From: Clavaria fumosa
Taxonomy: Eukaryota > Basidiomycota > Agaricomycetes > Agaricales > Clavariaceae
DNA length: 64,000 nt
Direction of reading: 5' to 3'
NCBI GenBank assembly: GCA_951802425.1
Contig: OX637799.1
Span: 1,860,001-1,924,000 of the forward strand
Below are positions 53,702 through 63,730 of this stretch, one piece after another. The notes beneath the pieces are model-generated. The model searched no databases. It was not told where the DNA came from and worked only from the letters and a program-made list of their open reading frames with translations. The position numbers were made by a program, and so were the translations under genes. Numbering within the stretch: the stretch's first letter is position 1; the number at the start of each line of letters is the position of its first letter.

Positions 53702-54048
53702 TTAATCATCGTCGGTGGTGGGAGGGGGAGGGGGGGTTCCTTCCATGCCACTCGGAGGGTTTGTTGTGTTTGTTGTATCATAACTTGGAGGGGAGGGTTC
53801 CCCGTCGCCACTCGAAGGGTTTGTTGTATGATAACTTGGAGGGGAGGGTTCCTCGTCGCCACTCGGAGGGTTTGTTGTACTAGTATAATAACTTGGAGGG
53901 GTTTCCTCCTGCGTTGATGGTCCGCCTCCAGAAGAAGACGTGTCCCAAGGTTTAATAACCTAAAAATGTATCAGCTTGTGTAATGAAAGCGTTGTTATAG
54001 ACACACATAATGGTTACGGCAGCTATAGAAGTTTTCCCCGCCAGTCAT
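53702..54048 (-). CDS. Small hypervariable spliced gene, member 6 (PPSY repeats, 99 aa)
   Basis: Exon 1 (54048-54007) encodes MTGGENFYSCRNHY. A 47-nt intron (53960-54006) leads in phase 0 to exon 2 (53959-53702, 86 codons with stop). Exon 2 begins VIKPWDTSSSGGG and contains three PPSY motifs (TPPSYYTS, SPPSYHTT, SPPSYDTT), each followed by a NPPSGDEEP-like block, ending PPPPPTTDDD. PPxY is the classical ligand of WW domains in Nedd4/Rsp5 ubiquitin ligases, so recruitment of such a ligase is possible but untested. A TATATATATG box lies near 54098-54107. The stop (GATTAAG) abuts the conserved 3' intron donor. Exon 1 resembles that of member 4, and exon 2 that of member 5, which suggests exon exchange. 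Confidence 0.62.
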
Positions 54049-56325
54049 GTTACTAGTATCTTCGTTATTGATTTAGTTGTGGTCTCTTGTGTCTGTCTAT
54101 ATATATGTACTATGTACTAATAATTTCCATTTGCATTGGCTCTGTCGAAGCAAGTCCGATGACTATATATTTGTTACAGGGTCTCCGAGTAATTTCCGTG
54201 CCATACACTTCGCCTCCTCCTCGAGCATCACTTCATTCGCATGCTGCCCTTGGGCATGCTCATGAACACACGTCAGGACAAGAGCGAAAACGAGTCCACC
54301 TGCCCACACATCCAGTGCCTAGTGGCCGCTCTGCATTCTGTGGCTATTCAGCCGTTCTGTTCCGCGACTCGATGATGATGGAGTTTTGCCAGCATTTTGA
54401 ATTTGTTGAAATTTTTACGGTAAGTGGTTATTCCGTTCCTATGATCGACCTCGCACAACTAATGTCAAGCCGGAGATGCTGAGGGGAACCGTAAAACTCG
54501 GGTGTTGCACTCGCCAAACACATCATGGTAGGGCGGTGCGGATTGTCCCCCGTTTCTTTCAACAATATACATGCCTCCTTGTTTGCCTTTACAGCACCTT
54601 CGGCAGCCGGTCAGCTGTCCTGAGGCGCAATGCCGGGTGCAGCGACTCGGACGGGGTGTTGCCGGCGTGTTTTAATTGCCACAGCAGCTGTGGCAAAGGA
54701 TTATTCTGTTCCTGTTGTCGATCTCCTTAGGCAATTAATAACAAGGCCGAGGCGGGTCGGGACGCCGGCAAAACTTTTCAAGTTCGGAGTTCACATTTTG
54801 TCCCCTCGTTTCAACAGTGCGCATGACCCCTTGATTGCCGACACAGCACCTTCAGAGGCCATTCAGCTATTCCGCGTCTGTGCGCATGGGGGCGGCAAGG
54901 TTCGCATTCAACATCATGGCATACCCACGTACCTACAGAAGGCGCATTCTGGGGAAGGTGAGGCAAAGCGGCGGGAGCGAGAACGGAGGAATTGGACACG
55001 GACATGTTGAAAATGAGAGGCACTCACGACCGCAGTAACCATTTCCATCGGATCTGCGGATTCTCATCCGATTACTCCGTCGGTCGAGGCGAGTCTAGTG
55101 ACCCCTCTTCTCCGTGTCCAACAGCAGCGGAATTCCGCAGTGGCGGTATGGCGCCGTAAATGAATATTGGCTTGGCATTGGTGTGGTGATTCTATCGTTT
55201 CAGGGTCGTCCTTTTCGTGCCTTCTATCTTGTGGTCTGTCGCATCAACCTCAGTAGCCCGCTTCACTTAATCACACGCATGCTGCACCATCCATGGGAAT
55301 GGCAACCCCGCTTTGCAGGCTAGAATCGGCTTCGATGGGAGCAGTCCGTCTTGTTTTCTGTTCGCTCTCGTGTAAACGACGGCTTCTTGCGCAGTGGTCA
55401 CTCGCACAGACGATAGTTCAGCGTCGGACAACGCCCTCCTCGTCGCCTTGCTGAGCACACCCCATGAGGAACACAGGAGCGAAAACGTTTGTTGGCGGTA
55501 GCCTAGCGAGGAAAAAAAAGAGATGATTGGATGATCGTGTAGCGTGAATACAGTGCGGGGGCAGACAGCAAGCAGCGCAGAAAACAAGCGGGGCAGAAAC
55601 AAGCCTCTTTCCATGGATGGTAGTCTGACACATATGCACAGGGAATATTATACATTTGGGACACAGCAAGCGAGCGGAATGCGTGAATGCAAGCATCATC
55701 GTCGCAGGAAGGAGATGTGTCGTCGAGCACGACAGAAGGGTGACACCCATTCGTAGTCGTGTTCGGCGCCGTTTGCCAACCCAGCGCCCAGTGTGGTCGC
55801 TCCGTCCTTGCCTTTCCAATCAGCCGGAGGTCTTGCGTGACGAGCCGGACGACGCGGAGGTGCGGTGTGCAAGATATTGTGGCGGTTGCTGCTTGCCGTG
55901 AACGACATCGGCCGCGCCCGCACTGCTAGTCAAAATTACCCGAAGTGTAAAGAAAATTTCTCAACAGCCTCGAGGTCAACAATTCAAGTGCAGTTGCTGC
56001 CGAGGCATAGGGAGGTTTATCTGTCGGGGGCCCAGTGTCCTGCATGCCTATGCGTACAATCCAGGCAAACGGGTGGAACGGAACACCAAAACGAAACGAA
56101 TTTCTAGGCAATTTTGTATGTCATTATCATCTTACACCAATTCTGTGCCCTAAGAAATATAATCACCGTAGCAGGAAGAGGCCATTCCCGCAAATTTGCC
56201 TCCCAGCGTATGGAAGGCTGTCAGCTTGAGTCTGCAGTCGGATTTCCATCATTCCCTTACATTGGACAGCGGCGTCTCTGTCGGAAGGCGTTGAGATACA
56301 GAAGACATTATGCACGTCCTCCCAA
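54049..56325. repeat. Array segment between small gene 6 and PUL copy G
   Basis: It contains the member 6 promoter, then sequence shared with 24540-25360 (to about 55480) and with 28200-28900 / 50880-51720 (to 56325). No gene is supported. Confidence 0.5.
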
Positions 56326-58010
56326 GGCTCCATTCCCGACTTCATAAAGGGTATGCCTTTTTCCCCCTCGCCGAACCTTCCGACGCCTGATGCCTTTCCA
56401 GACCTGCCGTGCTATCCGCGCTTCTTACCTCCTCACCCGCGCCGACGCCGCCCGCACGGGCAACAACGGGCACAGGCCCGCTCACCTCCCCGGTCCACAT
56501 CTGCACGAACCCAGCGAGCATGCACTCGCTGCTGCGCACCCACCGCGCTGTCGTCGCCTTCTTCACGTCCACGACGTGCCCCCCCCGTGCCGCATGATCG
56601 AGCCGACATTCGAGAGCCTCGCGCAGGAGAAGACGGCGTCGTCCTCTGGGTACGGCGCGGCTGCCGTCGCGTTTGCCAAAATCGACCTTGGCGTCGGTAT
56701 GGGCGGGTCCGTCGCGAGCGAGTACGGCGTCCGGGTGACATCGACATTGATGTTTTTTCTGGATGGAAAGAAGGTGGATTTCTACATTTGGAGCTTGCTT
56801 TACTGATGCTGAATCCCTCTTTTGTAGATGGACGAGATGAAGGGAGCAAATGCTGCCGAATTGAGGAATCAAGTCACCTTTCTTCTGCATCAAGCTTTTC
56901 CCCGTGCGTCCCTGTCTTTGCCTTAACTGAGCGCTCCCTGACTTGTCATTTGTAGCCCACCCGCATACAAGTTTAGCTCTACCAGCAGTTGAGGCCGTCT
57001 CGCTTAATCTGATTCTCTTCACCCAAGCACCCGTGCTCGATACTGTCCTCGCCAAGTTGATCTCCTTCGTCGACGCCTCTCCAGCTGATCTCCCGAAAGC
57101 CCAAATTAAGCAAACCCTCTCCCAAGCGGTACTCCCTTACCTCAAGGCCCGCTCGGCTGGCGGAAAGTCGCCCAACGCGTCTGCGCCGTCTGCCGATGCT
57201 GTGCTGTTGACCACTTGGTCACAGGCGACCGCAGCGCTAGTCGACGCCCTACCGCAGTCTGAGCTGTTCCCACTCGTCGACTTGTGGAGACTCGCGGTGC
57301 TAGATCCCGCGGTCGGCACCTGGTGCGTGTCGCACCCTGCGGCCGGCAACGGCGGCAACGTGGTCCTTGATCCCATCTCTGGATTCTTGGTGAAGGCCTT
57401 GGGCAGCGGCGGCAGCTCCGGCGCCGCGGCGCCGAGAAACTACACGCTGACGTTGCTCCGTCTGCTCTCGAACGGGATTTCGAGCGCGGCGTTAGCGGGA
57501 CGGCTGTTGGCGCCGCGCCGCGCCCCTCACGCAGGATCTGGCAGCGATGCGGACGGCAAAGACGCGGGGGACGCCTCGCGGAGGAGCCAGACGACAGACG
57601 TGCTGGTGCAGACGCTGCTCCACGAGGACGCGTCTGTGCGCACGGCGGCCGCGAGTCTTGCGTTCAACGTCGCGGCGTGCCTACAGAAGGCGCGTTTGGA
57701 GAAGGCGAGGGGAGGCGGCGGGAGCGGTAGACTGCCGGGAACGGAGGAGTTGGGCATGGACGCAGACTGGGAGGTGGAGATGGTGAGCGCTGTGTTAGAG
57801 GCGATTTCGAGAGAGGAAGAGAACGTGGACGTTGGTGAGTATCGTGGCTGTTTTTATTATGTTACGTGTCACGCTGATGGAGTTTCTGTTCTCAATACTT
57901 TCCGCTGTTCGGATCCCGCTTGTACTACCCCAGTGCATCGGTTGACGGCGTCTCTGGCATTGCTAGTACGACTTTCACCGTTTTACGAGAGCCAGATATC
58001 TCCGTTGCCG
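56326..58010 (+). pseudogene. PUL copy G: thioredoxin-PUL part, truncated
   Basis: It starts in founder exon 5 (GGCTCCATTCCCGACTTCATAAAG) and lacks the isopeptidase His and Cys. About 120 bp of the linker are deleted near 56410. The C-tract encoding the CPPC site has eight C against six in the founder (56579-56586), shifting the frame in the thioredoxin active site. Exon 8 is intact and close to the founder (about 56956-57835). Exon 9 breaks off after ESQISPL and joins small gene 7 exon 2. Confidence 0.8.
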
Positions 58011-58014
58011 TAGG

Positions 58015-58100
58015 CTGGTTGGATTACCCAAAAAAAAGGAGGATCAGGTTGTGTTAGTAAGTGAGACAGTTGTTACACGCACTGGCGCCTCGTTGTTCAT
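58015..58100 (-). pseudogene. Small hypervariable gene, member 7: exon 1 and intron only
   Basis: Exon 1 (58100-58083, MNNEAP) and the 68-nt intron (58015-58082) match members 1 and 3. Exon 2 is cut after four bases by the fusion with PUL copy G. The promoter (box near 58163) is still present. Confidence 0.6.
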
Positions 58101-59600
58101 TCTAGCTCTCCTGTTGCTTTAGTTGTGGTCTCTTGCGTCTCTGCCAGTGGGCTCTCTCACTTTATATACTAAAGACTTTCCTATTCCCATCGGACTTGTG
58201 AGTTCTCGTCCGATTGCTCCGTCGGTAGAGGCGAGTCAAGTGACCATTTGCCACTCCTCTTCTCCGTGTCTGACAGCAGCAGAATACCGCTGTGGCGGCC
58301 GGGCGCTGTAAGGCTTGGCATTGGTGCGGTGATTCCGTCGTTTCAGAGTCGTTCTTGTGGTCTGTCGCATCAATGTTAGTAGCCCGCTTCACACATGCTG
58401 CACCATCCATAGGAATGGCAACCCCGCTTTGCCAGGCTAGAATCAGCCTCTATGGGAGCAGTCCGTCTTGCTTTCTGTTCGCTCCCGTATAAACGATGGC
58501 CTCTTGCGCAGTAGTCACTCGCACAGACGATAGTTCAGTGTTGGACAACGCCCTCCTCGAGCATCACTTCGTCGCCCTGCTGAGCACACCCCATGAGGCA
58601 GCATTCTCAACACAGGAGCGAAAACGCTTGTTGGCGGCAGCCTAGCGAAGCGAAAAAGAGGTGATTGGATGCTCGTCCAGCGTGAATACAGTGCGGGGGC
58701 AGACAACAAGCACCGCAGGAAACATGGGGCAGAAACAAGCTTCTTTCCATGGACGGCAGTCTGACACATATGCACGGGGAATGTATACATTTGGGACACA
58801 GCAAGCGAGCGGAAAGCGTGAATGCAAGCATCACCGTCGGACGACAAGGGTGACGCCATTCGTAGTCGAGCCCCTCGTGTTCGGCGAACGTTCGCCAACC
58901 CAGCGCCAAGCTGTGGTCAGATGAGCAGCGGTTGCTCTGTCCCTTGCCCACTTTCCAATCAGCTGGAGGTTCTTGCGTGATGAGCCGGGCGTCGCGGGAG
59001 TGCGGTGAACGGGTGTTCGCAAGATATTGTCGCGGTTGCCTTGCCGTACTGACATCGGCAGGTCCGCCTTACCGCGCTAGTGTTACAGCTTCAAAATCAC
59101 CTAGAACACAAAGAAAATTTCTTAAGAACTGGAACAGCATCGCAATCGACATTCAAGTTCAAATGCAAGTGAGGGAAAGAAAACAATTGCCCGCCCCGTT
59201 GAAACATTGTCCCCTTCAGGTCTCCACCATCACAACAGATATTGTTGTAAGGAAGCACACTCTGGGCCACGACGTGTTGGTGCCCCCCTGCATCTCAAGC
59301 GTCGCCCCCGCGATGAGGCTCAGTCTACTCGGGTGCATTGGTAGCAGAAGACAAGGTAAGCTGAATTGCACACATCGCTATTTTCTGATGACACAAAAGT
59401 GTACAATTTTCCACGAATTCAACAATATCACCCCCCTTCTTCAATGTGAGAACATCTGAAAGAAAGAGCAAGAAATTAGACATCGGAATGAAAGAGGAAG
59501 TGATATTGTGATTTTTGTTTTCGAACCTTAACCACGAATTTCATCGACTGGTTCGACTGGTTCGACTGGTTCGACTGAGAGCATTTCTTCGTCACTGTCA
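58101..59600. repeat. Array segment, counterpart of 16561-17249 plus 23093-23773
   Basis: It shows the array sequence without gypsy 1 (empty site near 58890), and the non-inverted or alternative orientation of the 255-bp block at 59066-59310. The end carries the conserved small-gene 3' region (59440-59530) and a 10-bp repeat GGTTCGACTG. Confidence 0.6.
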
Positions 59601-59726
59601 TTATTGGGATCGTAGGTGGTTTGACTGACACTCTGCTAGTCGTGCTACGAGCGGCTCGAGTATCTTTCTGTCCTCGGGCGTGACATCCAATTCGTCGTAC
59701 AGTGCTTCTTTATTGAATCTTTTATT
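59601..59726 (-). pseudogene. Small hypervariable gene, member 8: exon 2 only
   Basis: Exon 2 starts at 59726 after the conserved TTTCTAG acceptor; the intron is cut at about 59757 and exon 1 is lost. It reads NKRFNKEALYDELDVT then PEDRKILEPLVARLAE and stops at 59601. A one-base shift would continue into an acidic tail with EPVEPVEPVDE ending at the conserved stop (GTTAAG|GT), so a frameshift is likely. The helical segment resembles the repeated exon of member 2. Confidence 0.5.
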
Positions 59727-59835
59727 CTAGAAATGTATCAGCTTGTGTAGCATCAGCAAAACGTCAAATCACTTAGGGTGACTTATTACACTTATTCTCA
59801 AAATAAGCTGATTAAGTCACCTAAGTCACACTACT

Positions 59836-61040
59836 TGTTGAGAATCGAAGCTGTCGAGCGACGATCATCTGATGGATAGCTTATCTCATTGATGGATTCT
59901 TATCAATGCTGTACACTTTGTAAGCACCTAGCAGCACTGCCTCGTAGCATAGCCCTAGGTACTGTGTATTTAAGATAGCGACGATGGGAGTGAAACCCCC
60001 ATCGGATTACGGACAATACACCAGCTTCCAGCTTTACCGAGTACGCCCTTTAGTCGCCTCGCTGATGTCCATTCTGGACGGGTGCTCCGCAAACCGACTC
60101 GACCATAAATTCTACATAATCCGATCCACCTCTTGCTTGCCTCACGATGTCCACACCTACCGGTACACCGTTATCGCAACAAGACAGATTCGAGAACAGC
60201 CTACGGCTAGCCCCCGAGTTTCGTTCGTTCATCGACGTTAAAACTTGGATTCTCAAAGCGCTACGATACCTAGGCGAAATCGTCTTCGAAGGGCTCGAAC
60301 GATTGACAGGCGATGCCAGCTCGTCTAACGACCGCATCACCGAGCTCGAACGCAGAGTAAATATTATTTCCAGCGTTCCCCACTCTACCCAGCAGCTCTC
60401 TCAGCACCGAGCCTCGTCCCGATGCCAGCGCTGCCATGCGCTTGGTCACGACACCCCTCAGTGCCGCACCAAGGACCCTGTTGCGACCAAGAAACGTGTA
60501 GCGAAGAATGCGAAGGCCAAGAAGGCGAGCAATCTAGCTCGTAATGCTCCGCCTCAGCCCGCAATTCCATACGCTTACCCATTTCCACCGTACACACCAC
60601 CTACCACGTCGCCAGCCCCCGAATCGCTTATGGCCCTCTATGCCGATGCGACCGAGATGCGCCGACGTGCTCTGCAGTCCACCAGAGACAAGAGGAGGCG
60701 CCGACGCCCTCCTGCTGTCAGCACCGCCCCAGCCTTGTCGCTCTAGGCTTCAGGGGGAGTGTTGAGAATCGAAGCTGTCGAGCGACGATCATCTGATGGA
60801 TAGCTTATCTCATTGATGGATTCTTATCAATGCTGTACACTTTGTAAGCACCTAGCAGCACTGCCTCGTAGCATAGCCCTAGGTACTGTGTATTTAAGAT
60901 AGCGACGATGGGAGTGAAACCCCCATCGGATTACGGACAATACACCAGCTTCCAGCTTTACCGAGTACGCCCTTTAGTCGCCTCGCTGACGTCCATTCTG
61001 GACGGGTGCTCCGCAAACCGACTCGACCATAAATTCTACA
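59836..61040 (+). mobile_element. Gag-only non-autonomous LTR element (TR-GAG type)
   Basis: Two 281-bp LTRs (59836-60116 and 60760-61040) start TGTTGAGAATC, end TTCTACA and differ at one visible position. The five-base duplication CTACT (59831-59835 and 61041-61045) flanks them. A purine tract CAGGGGGAG precedes the 3' LTR. The inside is only 643 bp with one gag-like gene and no pol. Near-identical LTRs mean recent movement, so helper proteins must come from elsewhere. The TGTTGAGA terminus suggests a Ty1/copia origin. Confidence 0.92.
60147..60746 (+). CDS. Gag-like zinc-knuckle protein
   Basis: An intact 199-codon frame starts at ATG 60147, 30 nt after the 5' LTR. It has an N-terminal helical part (FENSLRLAPEFRSFIDVKTW), one CCHC knuckle CQRCHALGHDTPQC near residue 95, a basic Lys/Ala stretch after it, a Pro-rich middle (YPFPPYTPPTTSP) and a basic C-terminus (RDKRRRRRPP). 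This is the layout of a small nucleocapsid protein. It would package the element's RNA; protease, reverse transcriptase and integrase are absent. Confidence 0.85.
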   Translation: MSTPTGTPLSQQDRFENSLRLAPEFRSFIDVKTWILKALRYLGEIVFEGLERLTGDASSSNDRITELERRVNIISSVPHSTQQLSQHRASSRCQRCHALGHDTPQCRTKDPVATKKRVAKNAKAKKASNLARNAPPQPAIPYAYPFPPYTPPTTSPAPESLMALYADATEMRRRALQSTRDKRRRRRPPAVSTAPALSL

Positions 61041-61114
61041 CTACTCACCTTAATCTCGTCTTAGTACGCATTTTATTAAGTAGTCCTAAGTAGTTTTAAG
61101 TTGTACCTCTGCTG

Positions 61115-61500
61115 CTAACACCACTGATGCTGCTGCCGCCACTGCCACCGCCATCGCCGCTGCCTGCCGCTGCTGCCCACCGCCACCGCTGCTACCTGCC
61201 GCCACCGCTGCCCGTCGCAGCTGCCCGCCGCTGCCACCCATCGCTGCTGCCCGCTGCTGCTGCCCGTTGCAGCCGCCCGCCACTGCTGCCCGCCACTGCT
61301 GGTCGCTGTTGGGTGTTGCTGCCACCCACCGCAATATGCTGCCGCTGCTTGCTGCTCAGTGCTGCTGCCACTGCTGCTTGCTGTTGGATGCTGCTGCCGC
61401 CGCCCTCGCTGCAAGTGCTGCCATTGTTGCCGCCATTGCTGCCTGCTGGTCGTTGCCGCCATGCCTGCTAGCCACCACCGCCGTGGTTGTTGTCTGTCGT
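61115..61500. repeat. GCC/GCT triplet-rich low-complexity tract
   Basis: Imperfect runs of CTGCTGCCGCC and CCACTGCTGCCC. Open frames in it are composition artefacts. Confidence 0.75.
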
Positions 61501-61614
61501 TGTTGCAGCTGACGGGTAGAACAAGGGCATCAGGAAAAAAAGTTCAAACAATATAGTACTATGTAGTCATGGTAGCAGCAGTAGCTCAGTAGCTAGTAAC
61601 GAGTTATATAGACC

Positions 61615-61750
61615 CAGTAGATCCCATATATTGCTCTGTAGTAATGGTAGTTCCCATATATTGCTCTGTAGTAACAGTAGTTCCCATATATTGCTCTGTA
61701 GTAATGGTAGTTCTTATATATTGCTCTGTAGCACTGAGTAGATCCCATAC
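61615..61750. repeat. 30-bp minisatellite
   Basis: Four full copies and a partial copy of a unit containing CCCATATATTGCTCTGTAGT, with point changes between copies. Confidence 0.85.
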
Positions 61751-61974
61751 AATGCACCAGAGTATACAAAGGACATAAATGTGATTCAATGGTACATGGT
61801 AGTTCACTTGTCTCAAATGGTAGCCCAGGTTGATACTACAGTAGACTATGGTAGTGCTATGTGCCGCTTCCTGCTGCCACCACTGCTCCTTCCTTCCTCT
61901 GCACACCAGCCACCACAAAATCAATGGCCCAGGTCCCCGCTGTCAGTCTGGGACTGCAGTAGGGGGCCTGGGCC

Positions 61975-62340
61975 ATTGCTGCTGCTGCTGCCGCTGCCGC
62001 CGTCACCGCCATCGCGGCCGCCGCCGCTGTCACCGCCGTCGCCGTCGCTGCCGCCACTGTCACCGTCGCTGCCGCCGCTGTCACCGTCGCTGCCGCCGCT
62101 GTCGCTGTCGCCGTCGCTGCCGCCGCTGTCGCCGTCGCCGTTGCCGTCGCTGCCGCCGCTGTCGCCGTCGCCGTTGCCGTCGCTGCCGCCGCTGTCGCCG
62201 TCGCCGTCGCTGCCGCCGCTGTCGCCGTCGCCGTCGCTGCCGCCGCTGTCGCCGTCGCCGTCGCTGCCGCCGCTGTTGCTCTGTTGCCGCTGCCGCCGCC
62301 GCTGTTGCGTTGCTGCTGCCGCTGCCGTCGTCGTAGTTGC
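61975..62340. repeat. 27-bp GCCGTC-type repeat tract
   Basis: A unit like GCCGTCGCCGTCGCTGCCGC plus CGCTGTC repeats about ten times with small variants. It keeps all three frames open on each strand, so no coding claim is made. Confidence 0.85.
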
Positions 62341-62760
62341 TGAAGGAGAGAGGGAGGGGGAGGAGAGAGGGAGGGAGGAGAGGGAGGAGAGTGAGAGAGA
62401 GGAGATGGAGAAGTGCCGCCGCCCTCACCATCGCCCTGTAGATTAAAAAAATGAAAAGAATCATGGAAAAAAGGGAGAGGGCGCACCTGGTGGCCCCTCG
62501 CTGAGGGTGCCGCCGCTGCCGTGGTTGTCACTGAAGGAGAGGGAGAGGGAGAGGGAGGAGGTGCCGCCGCCGCCGCCGTCATCGCTGGAGGAGAGAGAGA
62601 GGGTGAGGGTACCGCCGCCGTCGTCGTCATCACTGGAGGAGGGTGAGGGTGAGGGTGCTGCCGCTGTCGTCGTCATCGCTGGAGGTGAGGGTGAGGGTGC
62701 CGTCGCCGCTGTCGTCGTTGCTGTGGATGGGAGAAAGGGAGGAGAGAGGGTGATGGTGGG
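62341..62760. repeat. Purine-rich and GAGGGT repeat tract
   Basis: Purine strands such as GGAGAGAGGGAGGGGGAGGA are followed by units with GTCGTCATC and GGTGAGGGTGAGGG. Strand-asymmetric purine runs of this kind can form triplex or G-quadruplex structures. Confidence 0.7.
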
Positions 62761-63407
62761 AGGCAGAGAGAACGACAAGTTCAACACAGAGCATGTGACG
62801 ACTTTCTGGGACGGCAATTCCCACCATGCCACAAGTACAGCAAGCTTACCAAATCAGTGACCCACAAATGTTCTGGCCCATTTCTCAGTCAATTCTCAAG
62901 CAATTCTCAAGATTTTTTTTTTCCATAAGACACTACTTGATCTGTAGATTAATGTGGATATGTCAAAAAAAATAATTGATATTTTCTGTACTAATTTACC
63001 AAAATAAATGGGTACCTAGCTTTATCCAAGCTTTGAACACCTTTGTGGAGCAATCTTTTGGAAGAGATCATATTCATCCAAACTATCATGATTGATTGGA
63101 TGTGTATAAATATATTACTGTCAAGTTGCCATCCAAGCCCCAAGCTGATGAACAATTATATCAGATTCATGGAATGCCTGGCCATTCTAATGGACCATGC
63201 AAGCCAGCAACTCCACCATGCTTTGACACTACCTTGATCATTGAAAACAAATCACAGTGGAAAGAGGATGGATTAAAAGGTTAGTCTAAGGCTATCAATT
63301 GTCTACAATTTGATGTCAACTTCAACTAGGTCTTCATGTAGCAAGATTTTTGATCTTCCAAAGCATCTCATCAGCAAAACAGCTCAGCTGAGTTGTCAGT
63401 ATACTGT
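62761..63407. other. AT-richer DNA, no gene seen
   Basis: No domain, splice structure or repeat is recognised. Base composition drops sharply compared with the preceding tract. Confidence 0.35.
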
Positions 63408-63663
63408 ACCATTTCATTCAATTGACCTGTCATGCATCATGCACCTCCCCAAATTGGCCAAAAATCACACTGGTCACACATCATTTGAGGAATTGGTCAA
63501 TTTGTAAGGTGAAATTCCCTTTTTGGGTGACAGTTACCTAATATATACTGGTGGAGGGGCAGTCAATTATCCCTCATGTGACACTTAACTTCTACTTTCA
63601 GTCAATTCAAAATTTGACCAGAGGAATGCATCACACCACCTGGTCAATTGAATGAAATGGTAC
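63408..63663. repeat. Inverted repeat, 25-bp arms
   Basis: GTACCATTTCATTCAATTGA at the left (about 63410) is matched exactly in reverse complement at the right (about 63640). The two enclose about 205 bp. It may be the terminal repeat of a small unclassified element. Confidence 0.6.
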
Positions 63664-63672
63664 AGTAGAGAG

Positions 63673-63730
63673 GTATGGACTGGTATGTAACACCCCAAGA
63701 CAACTTGGGGTGTTACACACCAGTCCATAC
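63673..63730. repeat. 27-bp-stem hairpin around TGTAACACCCC
   Basis: Left arm 63673-63699 and right arm 63704-63730 pair with one mismatch around an ACAA loop. The core TGTAACACCCCAAG is the kind of start found on many LTRs, here head to head. Confidence 0.7.

Noticed and set aside
61781..62633. Long frames on both strands rich in Pro/Ser/Leu or Ala/Thr/Arg
   Set aside because: They come from triplet-type repeats that leave all frames open; no start, domain or splice site supports them.
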